Made by a program: the position numbers and the translations under genes. The notes beneath the pieces are model-generated. The model saw only the letters and a program-made list of their open reading frames with translations, searched no databases and was not told the DNA's origin. Positions 35,956 to 43,311 of a stretch of DNA of 64,000 bases are shown piece by piece (position 1 is the stretch's first letter; each line of letters opens with the position of its first letter). Source of the stretch: Hymenobacter sp. BT188 (GTDB taxonomy: Bacteria; Bacteroidota; Bacteroidia; Cytophagales; Hymenobacteraceae); contig NZ_JACSCW010000008.1 of NCBI RefSeq assembly GCF_014333585.1, forward strand, positions 43,193-107,192, given 5' to 3'.

Positions 35956-36589
35956 AGACGCCTTATCTAACTCCTTTCCTCCTGATACAAGTCACCCATT
36001 GTCTTCTCTAATGCTCTTTTAAATGGGTTAGGCCGAGCAAGCAGTTGACGTTGCACGGTGAACAAATGATGATAAGTAGGTAACGCTGGTAACCCATACC
36101 ATGGGTATGGGTTACCAGCGTAACCCTTACCCAAATGGTTTATCTGAGCAGGCCACAGGACGTACCCGGCTTACGCGCACCGGCCTCAGCTGGGATAAGC
36201 AAGGAGCCTGCCACAAGCTCCCTTAGCGCCTGGACCTGCCTGCTAGGCGTAGTCCAGTGACAAACGCTTCCACCAGCTTGCCTTCCCACACGCTAGCACA
36301 GGTGCCGCTGCGGTGTGGGGGATTTTGGCTTTCGGCTCGAGCCGCAGCATGGCTCACCCATCTTCCAGGACTTGCCGCTGGGCGCACCCTAGGAAAAGTG
36401 TTAGTTGCTCACCTAAGGCTTTTCTAAGGGTGCCCTAAAAATGAGATTTAACGGGTATACACCTGCAGAAAATTAACTGACTGCCGTCACGGAAAAGTTG
36501 TTTTACATAAAAGTAGTTATAAACGCACTCTGGGAATAGTGTTAAGTTTAGGCTGATTAAAGAAACTGCCCGAAATATGATTATAGCCT
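35956..36589. other. Gene-free stretch with a long perfect hairpin
   Basis: 634 bases without a credible gene. CGCTGGTAACCCATAC at 36084-36099 is matched by its exact complement at 36105-36120 with a 5-base loop and no T run. TAACCC words continue just after. No other feature recognised. Confidence 0.55.
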
Positions 36590-37030
36590 ATGCGCCCCTC
36601 GGATAACCTGTTTGCGCGCTTGTGGAATCCCTACACCTTTCTCTTGCTCTTGTCCGTTTTCATGACCGTCATGATGAGCCTGGTGATGGTCCACAAACAG
36701 CAGGCGTGGCAAGTGGTGCGGGCGGGGCATACGGTGCCGGTGGACATCGTTCGTAAAACGGCGGGCTCCGGTGGAAAACACCCCTCCTATGTTGTCCACT
36801 TTGTCTATCAAGGACAAGCCCGTGTGGTTAACGTTGGTCGCCAGTATTGGCAAGCGGTGAACGCCCCAGGAACGGGGGCGCTATTTCATTCCGCCGTCTA
36901 TCCCGACCTATTTGTGGGACCTGGCTCCCTGGATAGTGACGAGCGGGATAAAGTGCCGGGCTATGTACTCATCGGCTTCTTTGTTTTCTGTGTTGGCTAT
37001 AGTGGGTGGCATCTTATCAAAAACGAGTGA
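36590..37030 (+). CDS. DUF3592-like membrane protein
   Basis: 146 residues: transmembrane segments at the N-terminus (YTFLLLLSVFMTVMMSLVMV) and C-terminus (GYVLIGFFVFCVGYSGW) enclose a beta-rich extracytoplasmic part (VPVDIVRK...YVVHFVYQGQARVVNVG). This layout is that of DUF3592 proteins, whose function is unknown. A GATAAGGACCGATA hairpin follows 53 bases after the stop codon. Confidence 0.6.
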   Translation: MRPSDNLFARLWNPYTFLLLLSVFMTVMMSLVMVHKQQAWQVVRAGHTVPVDIVRKTAGSGGKHPSYVVHFVYQGQARVVNVGRQYWQAVNAPGTGALFHSAVYPDLFVGPGSLDSDERDKVPGYVLIGFFVFCVGYSGWHLIKNE

Positions 37031-37082
37031 TAAAACGCAGACCGTTTCCGAACCCCCACTTGCCATACGTCACCAGCCTTCG

Positions 37083-37119
37083 GATAAGGACCGATAACCA
37101 GGGTCGTATCGGTCCTTAT
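37083..37119. terminator. GATAAGGACCGATA hairpin, copy 2
   Basis: GATAAGGACCGATA...TATCGGTCCTTATT with a ~10-base loop, the same stem as 25021-25058. It lies between the convergent 36590 and 37245 genes. Confidence 0.6.
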
Positions 37120-37244
37120 TATGAACAGGTGCTACCTGCGTCTCGTCCAACGGACCTGGCTTCGGGCCGCTGCTGGTAGTTGAGCAACGGGAGGGGAAAG
37201 GCAGTCTGAAAGGAGCTCTTACTCGACGCGAAGCACTGCGTTCG

Positions 37245-37784
37245 CTATGGGGTTACCAACCGCCGGCCTTCGTTGTCTTCCCGCTGAAAAGTCAACACGC
37301 CTTGCTTGGCGCTGATGTTCATACGGGTCGTGGTCAGGGTATGAACGCGCCATGCGAAGGGCCTCGTCGTGGGACTGCTCATGCGCAAGCTGTCGTGGGC
37401 GACAACCAGGGCGAAGCGTTGGGGGGCCGAAAACACCTCCATGTCCAGCACCGCCGTCGAATCCCGGATGTGCAAGGTAACGGGTCCCCCGGGGTCGCCG
37501 GCTACCCACCGGCCCTGGAGATTGGCCACGGTCACTGCGCGCTCCGATAAGTGCACCAAGCCGTAGAGGGCCGACAGCCCCCCAACGGTTACAATGCCCA
37601 ACGCATACACGCCGAACCGTAGGGAACGGCGGATAATCAGCCGCAGGGCGGCAAGCCCGGCGAACAGCCCCAGCGCTAGGCCGAAAATGCCGCCAAAGAA
37701 GCCAAAGGCCTCCTTTCCGGCAAAATAGCAGCACATGGCCACCATCGAAAATACCGCATAGGCAACATAATCCTTCTTGCTCAT
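37245..37784 (-). CDS. Membrane protein with C-terminal lipocalin-like part
   Basis: 179 residues from the ATG at 37784 (MSKKDYVAYAVF); a TTG nine bases upstream is less likely. Three hydrophobic segments cover residues 8-85; then LQGRWVAGDPGGPVTLHIRDST opens a small beta-domain like the lipocalin-like start in the 25849 lipoprotein. Unknown function. Its upstream region contains the inverted copy of the 24242-24350 module. Confidence 0.6.
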   Translation of the reverse strand: MSKKDYVAYAVFSMVAMCCYFAGKEAFGFFGGIFGLALGLFAGLAALRLIIRRSLRFGVYALGIVTVGGLSALYGLVHLSERAVTVANLQGRWVAGDPGGPVTLHIRDSTAVLDMEVFSAPQRFALVVAHDSLRMSSPTTRPFAWRVHTLTTTRMNISAKQGVLTFQREDNEGRRLVTP

Positions 37785-37884
37785 CCGGGGCAAAGTAAGC
37801 GCTTACGCGACGTTCAGCGCAAGGGTCTTTGTTCAAACAGCGTTGGCAGGGCGTTTACAGGATGTAATAAAGTGCAATAGGACC

Positions 37885-38000
37885 CGATAAGAACATGGTT
37901 ATCAGTCCCTATAGGGATGCTGTACAGTTGTTGAACGCTCGTTGCACACCGGTACAGCGTCTAAAGTCAGCACTGATAAGGCCCACTTATCAGTTCTAAG
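37885..38000 (-). repeat. Upstream repeat module, copy 2
   Basis: On the minus strand it matches 24242-24350 (CCTTATCA, GCTGTAC, CGAGCGTTCAACA, CTGTACA, ATAGGGAC-GATAA in order). It lies about 100 bases upstream of the 37784 gene start, oriented toward it. Confidence 0.6.
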
Positions 38001-38057
38001 GTGACTAGGTTCGACCCTGTAACGCCTGATAATAGGGCACTAACCAATCTTCCTCTT

Positions 38058-38420
38058 ATGACCCTGCGCGAATACACGTTCTGGAAACAGCAAATCTATG
38101 CGGCCCTTGGCGATATCGCGGATCCGACGTATCAGCATCGCGTCTGGCTGGGGACGGGATCCGAGGTAGATTCTTTCAGCGAAACGTACTGCCGCTTATA
38201 TGATGACGCCTTTTTCCCCAAGTTCCTCACCTGGGAGCAGCATATGGGGATGAGTCCGGCTAGCCTGCAGGAATTACAGACCCTGGACCGTCAAATCAAG
38301 GCCTACGCGGAGCCCGATACGGAGGCCGCTATTTTGGCGGACCCGGAGTGGCAGGCGATTGTGCGCCAAGCCCAGCTCATTCTTCATTTGGACGCTGCGA
38401 CCGAGAGCCAATCCACTTAG
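38058..38420 (+). CDS. Hypothetical protein
   Basis: 120 residues from the ATG at 38058 (MTLREYTFWKQQIY); a GTG at 38001 would extend it into the repeat module. Soluble, helical, acidic C-terminal half (AYAEPDTEAAILADPEWQ). No family recognised. Confidence 0.5.
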   Translation: MTLREYTFWKQQIYAALGDIADPTYQHRVWLGTGSEVDSFSETYCRLYDDAFFPKFLTWEQHMGMSPASLQELQTLDRQIKAYAEPDTEAAILADPEWQAIVRQAQLILHLDAATESQST

Positions 38421-38779
38421 ACTACTTTCGCTCCACCCATTAGGCCCCCTTGTAGAAGGATCAGGCGAAGGGAGTGAAAATTGTCCCGTGGTATTTTACC
38501 AGGGGCCACACAACGGGTGTTAGGCGTTGGCCTGCGTAGTACTGTCACGTTTCTTAAACGCTCCCTCGAGAAAGGTGACTATCGCGGGTAATTCCACTAG
38601 GTCACCTTTGACCCACCAACAGTTCTCCCCGGCCACCGGCTAAAGGCAGCGGATGGTGGCTCCGTGGGCGGAGCGGACTACTGCGCAGGTACCCTTCTGC
38701 GGGCAGGAGGCGAACGGGTTCGTGCGAAATCCCCATCTTACGCCGGCCCCCCGTGGCCGCCTCACCCAACTCTACCTGG
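38421..38779. other. Intergenic region before the aldolase gene
   Basis: 359 bases; AGGTGACTATC...AGGTCACC near 38572 is a loose inverted repeat. No promoter or gene that I can support. Confidence 0.35.
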
Positions 38780-39556
38780 ATGCACAACCGTCTGCGCGCC
38801 CACTTGCAGCAGGGCACCCCCACGCTCGGCACCTTCGTGCAGCTCGGGGACCCCGCCCTCATTGAATGCCTGGCCCTGGCCGGGCTCGACTATGTCGTCT
38901 TGGATATGGAACATGGTCCCAGCAGCCTGGCGGGGGCCGCCGCCCAGATCCTGGCCGCTGAACGCCACTCGCTGACCCCGCTGGTACGGGTCAAGGATGC
39001 TTCCCGCGCTTCCGTGATGAACCTGCTGGATCAAGGGGCCCAGGGGCTGGTGATTCCGGCCGTCAAAACCGTGGAGGAGGTTCGGCGCCTGGTTCAGTAT
39101 GGCAAGTACGCGCCCCTGGGCGAGCGCGGCTTTGGCCCGTCCCGGGCCTCGGGCTTCACCTACGCGCCCGAGCTCCACGACCTAGGGCAGTATTTAGCCC
39201 GCTGCAATCGCGAGACGCTGCTGCTGCCCCAATGCGAAACCCGCGAGTGCCTGGAGCGGGTGGAAGAGATCGTGCAGGTGGCCGGGGTGGATGGCCTGTT
39301 CATTGGGCCCTTTGACCTGTCCATCGCCTTGGGCGTGCCGGCCCAGTTTGAGGCCCCGGTGATGCAGAATGCGCTGCAGCGCATTCTGGTCGCGTGCCAA
39401 GCGGCCGGCAAGTACTGCTTCATCTATGCCGATCGCACGCGGGCGCGGCAGCGGTTCGGGCAAGGCTTCCATAGCGTGGCCACAAGTATGGACACGGTCG
39501 AGCTCATCCACGCCTTCCAGCGGCTCGTGCGCGACGTCCGCGGGGAAGGGCCGTAG
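38780..39556 (+). CDS. HpcH/HpaI-family aldolase
   Basis: 258 residues from ATG 38780 (MHNRLRAHLQQGTPTLGTFVQ), typical of the family; a GTG nine codons upstream is in frame. Class II aldolase cleaving or forming 2-keto-hydroxy acids. Family motifs: DYVVLDMEHGPSS with the metal-binding region, PLVRVKD, GLVIPAVKTVEEV, QCETRECLERVEEI and VDGLFIGPFDLSIALG. Cytoplasmic. It stands alone as the last metabolic cargo gene, GC-rich; the substrate is not predictable. Confidence 0.92.
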   Translation: MHNRLRAHLQQGTPTLGTFVQLGDPALIECLALAGLDYVVLDMEHGPSSLAGAAAQILAAERHSLTPLVRVKDASRASVMNLLDQGAQGLVIPAVKTVEEVRRLVQYGKYAPLGERGFGPSRASGFTYAPELHDLGQYLARCNRETLLLPQCETRECLERVEEIVQVAGVDGLFIGPFDLSIALGVPAQFEAPVMQNALQRILVACQAAGKYCFIYADRTRARQRFGQGFHSVATSMDTVELIHAFQRLVRDVRGEGP

Positions 39557-39991
39557 GGCGTACTCGGCTTTAAAGGGGGGTAGCGCCTAGAGACCAGCGG
39601 GATGGCGTTGCAAAGGAAGGGCTTGCGCGAAAGTGGGCCGCGGTCTCTCGTGGAGTGCTCTCCTCCAGGGGTACGGTAGCTTGGGTCAATAGGTCTTACC
39701 TCCTCGAAAATAAGGGTTGCTAGCTACACCTGCCTCAGCACCCATGACAAAGCTTAGACTAAGACGTCTCCTGCTGCGGGACAAGGTCCTAAGTGGGCGC
39801 CGATGGCTAACCGTACAATCCTTTGGTTAAAAGTTTAGGTGTCAAACGGGCTCAAATTTCTGTTTTCTGTGAGGACCCAATCAATTAAATAATTTAATCG
39901 CCGGTTCTCACGACCGACGGGGGCCGCTGACGGTCTGGATTGGTCTATAAATCAAAGCGTGATAAGCAAGCGCAAACACAATCACTTTATC
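39557..39991. other. Gene-free stretch with an AT-rich palindrome
   Basis: 435 bases. ATTAAATAATTTAAT at 39884-39898 is identical to the palindromes at 15882 and 19372, placing the same word near both ends of the element. Nothing else recognised. Confidence 0.6.
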
Positions 39992-40459
39992 CTATAGTAA
40001 TCCCTCAATTCCTTTCACATGAAGCCTCGCAAAAGCTTTCACCCGCTCGAAACTGGCTTTTGCTTCCTCCCATTCGTTGTTTACTATATGCTTAGTGGAA
40101 ACACACTCTTCAAGCTCACTACATACAGACCACAGCAAGTCTGCGTAGCCAAGGATTAGCGTGAACAATTGCTTTTTCTCATCACTCGTGTAGGGCTTGG
40201 TCTTCACCGCTTTTACTAGCACGCCAAGCTGCTCTACCTCGTCTACAAACAGGTCACGGAGCTTGGTGTGCTGCTTCGTGTACTCAACCAGCACTTCGTA
40301 TTCTACTGCCTGGGCAGCGAAGGGAAAGGTATCTGTGAAACGTAGGCTGTTTTTAAAGCTTTTGTCAGCTTCGTAAAGATTGACAAGGCGCTTTTGTATG
40401 GAAGCCCAAAGGCCGTTGCGTGCCTTGTCAAATGCGCCTGTAGTGTCGGTCCCCCTCAT
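39992..40459 (-). CDS. Hypothetical helical protein at the right end of the element
   Basis: 155 residues, soluble, nearly all-helical with many Lys/Glu pairs and no recognised motif. It is the last gene before attR and reads inward from that end. Composition matches the left-end integrase region more than the GC-rich cargo. Function unknown. Confidence 0.55.
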   Translation of the reverse strand: MRGTDTTGAFDKARNGLWASIQKRLVNLYEADKSFKNSLRFTDTFPFAAQAVEYEVLVEYTKQHTKLRDLFVDEVEQLGVLVKAVKTKPYTSDEKKQLFTLILGYADLLWSVCSELEECVSTKHIVNNEWEEAKASFERVKAFARLHVKGIEGLL

Positions 40460-40579
40460 TTTCCTTCAAAATGGTTAACGAGCAGCGAAGGTAGGGGAGT
40501 TGCTCGAAGGTGAGCGCGCTTTGTAGGTGCTTGAAATTTGATTTTTACAAGAACTTCACTCGCAGCACGATGTATTTTC

Positions 40580-40598
40580 TTGTTACTTATTTTGTTAC
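40580..40598. promoter_or_regulatory. Putative integrase arm sites, right end
   Basis: TTGTTAC at 40580-40586 and 40592-40598, the inverted form of the GTAACAA word present three times at the left end. Spacing between copies is 12 bases. About 40 bases from the attR core. Confidence 0.5.
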
Positions 40599-40638
40599 TT
40601 AATCTTTAAATATCTGATTATCAAGACCGAATAACCCT

Positions 40639-40645
40639 AGGGGCA
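40639..40645. other. attR core of the integrated element
   Basis: AGGGGCA, direct repeat of 12730-12736. Its first base is the last base (complement) of the stop codon TAG that ends the 5' comM fragment. Confidence 0.85.
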
Positions 40646-41698
40646 CGGGTTCATGCTGGCAATAAGCATGAAGTTGGCCGGAAACTCGATGCTCACTTTC
40701 GCCCGCGAAATAGTCACGCGGCGCTCTTCCAGCGGCTGGCGCATCACTTCCAGGACGGTGCGCTTAAACTCCGGCAACTCATCCAGAAACAGCACACCGT
40801 TGTGCGAAAGCGAGATTTCGCCCGGCTGTGGATTACCGCCGCCACCTACGAGCGCCACGTCCGAAATAGTGTGGTGCGGTGCCCGAAACGGCCGCGTTGT
40901 CAGCAAGGAGGCATTAGTGCCCAACTTGCCGGCCACAGAGTGAATCTTGGTAGTTTCGAGCGCCTCCTGCATGGAAAGGAGTGGCAAAATGCTGGGTAAC
41001 CGCTTAGCTAACATGGTTTTGCCAGCGCCAGGCGGGCCAATCATTATGGCATTATGCCCCCCAGCCGCGGCTATTTCCAGCGCGCGCTTAATGTTTTCCT
41101 GGCCCTGCACATCGGCGAAGTCGGCAGTGTACTGGTTGACGCTGTGCTGAAATACGTCGCGGGTATCGATGCGCAGGGGGGCAATTTCCTCGCGCCCTTC
41201 GAAGAAGTCGATGGCCTGCTGCATGCTGTCCACCGGAATCACGTCAAGGTTGTTCACGATGGCCGCTTCTTGGGCGTTTTCGCGCGGCAAAATAAAGCCT
41301 TTGAAACCCTCTTTGCGAGCTTGAATGGCAATAGGCAATACACCTCGAATGGGCCGCAAGCTGCCATCCAGCGCCAGCTCACCCATGATAATATAATCGC
41401 CAAGCTGCTCCGTGTTTAGCTGCTGGGAGGCGTGCAAAATACCCAACGCAATAGGCAAGTCATAGGCAGAGCCCTCCTTACGCACATCGGCCGGCGCCAT
41501 GTTCACTACCACCTTCGTGCGCGGCATCCGATAGCCCCGAAACTTCAGGGCCGACTCAATGCGCTGCTGGCTTTCCTTAATAGCATTGTCGGCCAAGCCG
41601 ACTACATAAAAATTAGTCCCCTGTGATACAACTACCTCAATTGTAATGGTATTGGCATTAACTCCCTGCACGGCCGAGCCGTAGGTTTTGGTAAGCAT
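40639..41698 (-). pseudogene. comM: comM/yifB, 5' part, cut off by the integrated element
   Basis: Encodes the first 353 residues of ComM: the N-terminal ChlI/Lon-like domain (MLTKTYGSAVQGVNANTITIEV), the Walker A motif GPPGAGKT, the Walker B region LFLDELPEF, and the sensor stretch ending ASMNPCP. There the frame hits TAG made by element DNA (stop at 40637-40639). The Cys-rich PCGYY region and C-terminal lid are missing from this piece. In transformable bacteria ComM is a branch-migration helicase that extends integration of incoming DNA. Whether the truncated ATPase is made or active is unknown. Confidence 0.93.
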
Positions 41699-41733
41699 TG
41701 ATAAAAACTGAATAGGATAAGATGAAAGCTAGG

Positions 41734-41741
41734 CAAAGATA
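41734..41741 (-). promoter_or_regulatory. Putative comM promoter -7 element
   Basis: TATCTTTG on the minus strand about 36 bases before the comM ATG. No TTG at the expected -33 distance. Confidence 0.4.
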
Positions 41742-41747
41742 GACACC

Positions 41748-41782
41748 AAAAAGCCGGCCTTTTTTGGAAGCCGGCTTTTTTA
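41748..41782 (-). terminator. Terminator of the gmhA unit
   Basis: AAAAAGCCGGCCTTTTTTGGAAGCCGGCTTTTTT: a stem of AAAAAGCCGGC and GCCGGCTTTTT. It lies after the stop codon of gmhA and upstream of comM. Confidence 0.85.
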
Positions 41783-41820
41783 GCTGTGTTCTTGAGAAGA
41801 AGGACAAGCCCGCAAATGGG

Positions 41821-42420
41821 CTAGCTCTCGGCTTTTTCGTTTACTAATTCCTCAATCAGCATAATCATGATGTGAATGGCCTTGATATGAATCTCCTGGA
41901 TTCTATCCGCATAACCCGAGTGCGGGGCGCGAATTTCCACGTCGCAGAGAGCGGCTAATTGCCCCCCATCCTTACCAGTGAGGCCTACAATACGCATTCC
42001 GGCTGCTTTAGCGGCTTCTGCGGCGCGTAATATGTTGGGCGAATTGCCACTGGTGCTAATGGCCAGCAACACATCCCCGGGGCGACCTAGGGCCTGCACG
42101 AAGCGAGCAAACACGTGGTCGTAACCATAATCATTGGCGACGCAACTCATGTGCGAGGCCTCGGTCAGGGCGATGGCCGCCAATGCAGGACGATCGTGGC
42201 GGTAGCGGCCGCTGAGCTCCTCAGCAAAATGCTGCGCATCGCAGAGGGAGCCGCCGTTGCCACAGCTCAGAAGTTTGCCTCCCTGTTGCAAGCTGTTAGC
42301 CATAAGGCGCGCGGCTTGCTCAATGGCAGTAAGGTTGGCTGGATCAGCCAGAAAACGGTCGAGGACCGTGCGAGCCTCCGTGAGTTCGGCCTGAATGCGG
42401 TTGGTAAGCGAATTGGTCAC
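41821..42420 (-). CDS. gmhA: D-sedoheptulose-7-phosphate isomerase (SIS domain)
   Basis: 199 residues, cytoplasmic. The SIS-domain words CGNGGSLCDAQHFAEELSGRY near residue 53 and STSGNSPNILRA near 115, with the His/Glu pair of the catalytic site, mark GmhA, which converts sedoheptulose-7-phosphate to D-glycero-D-manno-heptose-7-phosphate for LPS core or related heptose sugars. DiaA-type SIS proteins are the main alternative, but the conserved H61/E64 region and RPALAAIALTE favour GmhA. Its start lies two bases after the stop codon of the preceding membrane-protein gene, so they are co-transcribed. Confidence 0.88.
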   Translation of the reverse strand: MTNSLTNRIQAELTEARTVLDRFLADPANLTAIEQAARLMANSLQQGGKLLSCGNGGSLCDAQHFAEELSGRYRHDRPALAAIALTEASHMSCVANDYGYDHVFARFVQALGRPGDVLLAISTSGNSPNILRAAEAAKAAGMRIVGLTGKDGGQLAALCDVEIRAPHSGYADRIQEIHIKAIHIMIMLIEELVNEKAES

Positions 42421-42422
42421 TA

Positions 42423-43079
42423 CTAAGGTTGGGAAGAAGGATACTGCGAGGGCCGTGGCGTTTCGAGGTCGGCGGCGGAAGCAGGCGGAACGTTAGAATG
42501 CGGTGGTGTCTCTACCACATTGGGGTTAGGGGGCAAATTAGTGCCCGGCGTCGGATCGGTGGGCACTACATATACCGGGTCGAGGTGGGTAGTTGTAGTG
42601 GTTGTAGTGGCGGTTGGCGCTGGGGTCGGTGTTTGTACTGGTGCTGGAGCCGGAGTTGGTGTCGCTACGGGAGTAGGTGGTGTTACTGGGGTAACGGGCA
42701 CAACGGGGGGCACTGTGGTAGTGGGACGAGCGGGGGCTGCTGAGGCCGATGTAGTAACCGGACGCGCCTGCAAGTCTCGGTCGCGCTGCTCCATCTGATG
42801 GTCGTAGAGGCGAGCTTTTAACTCGTTTACCTTACCGGCCTGACGGGAAAGGTCGCGCTGCAAAGCCACATTGTACAGGTTCTCTACGATCAACTCTAAA
42901 GCCAGCAATATGGCTCCGATGACAAACATCGTGTTGTAAAATGTTGCCAACCCTAAGTCGCCACTCAATCCCATTGATGACATCATAAAGTCGCGGGAAG
43001 CGGGCATCAGGATGAACAGCAGCGCCAGGAGCAAATACACCATGACGACTACATTGACTAAGCGTTTGAAAGCAAGCAT
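42423..43079 (-). CDS. Membrane protein with long Pro/Thr-rich tail
   Basis: 218 residues: two transmembrane segments (VVMVYLLLALLFILM; TFYNTMFVIGAILLALELIV), a short coiled-coil (LQRDLSRQAGKVNELKARLYDHQMEQ) and ~110 residues of Pro/Thr/Val low complexity including a run of seven Thr. Function unknown; related to small Bacteroidota membrane proteins with an extracytoplasmic disordered tail. Directly abuts gmhA. Confidence 0.75.
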   Translation of the reverse strand: MLAFKRLVNVVVMVYLLLALLFILMPASRDFMMSSMGLSGDLGLATFYNTMFVIGAILLALELIVENLYNVALQRDLSRQAGKVNELKARLYDHQMEQRDRDLQARPVTTSASAAPARPTTTVPPVVPVTPVTPPTPVATPTPAPAPVQTPTPAPTATTTTTTTHLDPVYVVPTDPTPGTNLPPNPNVVETPPHSNVPPASAADLETPRPSQYPSSQP

Positions 43080-43311
43080 AGGAAGAGAAAGCTAAGTGGA
43101 TGAAAAGCCGGTGGTCGGACTACGCGCGGAAGCCACAATGGCGGGCTAAATATAGACCTTTACCCATTTTCGTCGCGCAGTGCAACCTTGGCACCATCCT
43201 GCTAAACGCAACCAAGCCTTCAACGGTTGAATTTAAGCGCCTTTTTCACGGTCTGAGGGGCTTTTTCGGTGCGGTTAAACTTCATGCTGGCACTTAGTTA
43301 TAGCCCGAATT

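Larger units (their letters stand above)
12730..40645. mobile_element. 27.9-kb integrative element inserted in comM
   Basis: Bounded by direct AGGGGCA repeats that split comM. A tyrosine integrase sits 200 bp inside the left end and reads inward. It also encodes an HUH-type replication initiator, an HTH protein, two serine recombinases and about 20 cargo genes. The backbone octamer TGGGGGGC occurs only once in it (31726), and base composition shifts abruptly (GC-rich at 16-19 kb, AT-rich at 12.9-15 and 19.9-24 kb). No type IV secretion genes or capsid/terminase genes are recognisable, so it looks like an integrative mobilisable element or genomic island, not a self-transmissible ICE or complete prophage. 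Confidence 0.9.

Noticed and set aside
12730..40645. Complete prophage or self-transmissible ICE
   Set aside because: No capsid, portal, large terminase, relaxase-T4SS or VirB genes are recognisable; the 15989 protein's slight resemblance to small terminases is not enough.
42570..42760. GGTGTTGGT/GTAGTGG-like repeat tract as a structural DNA element
   Set aside because: It is the coding sequence of the Pro/Thr-rich tail of the 42423-43079 membrane protein, whose codons explain the periodicity.
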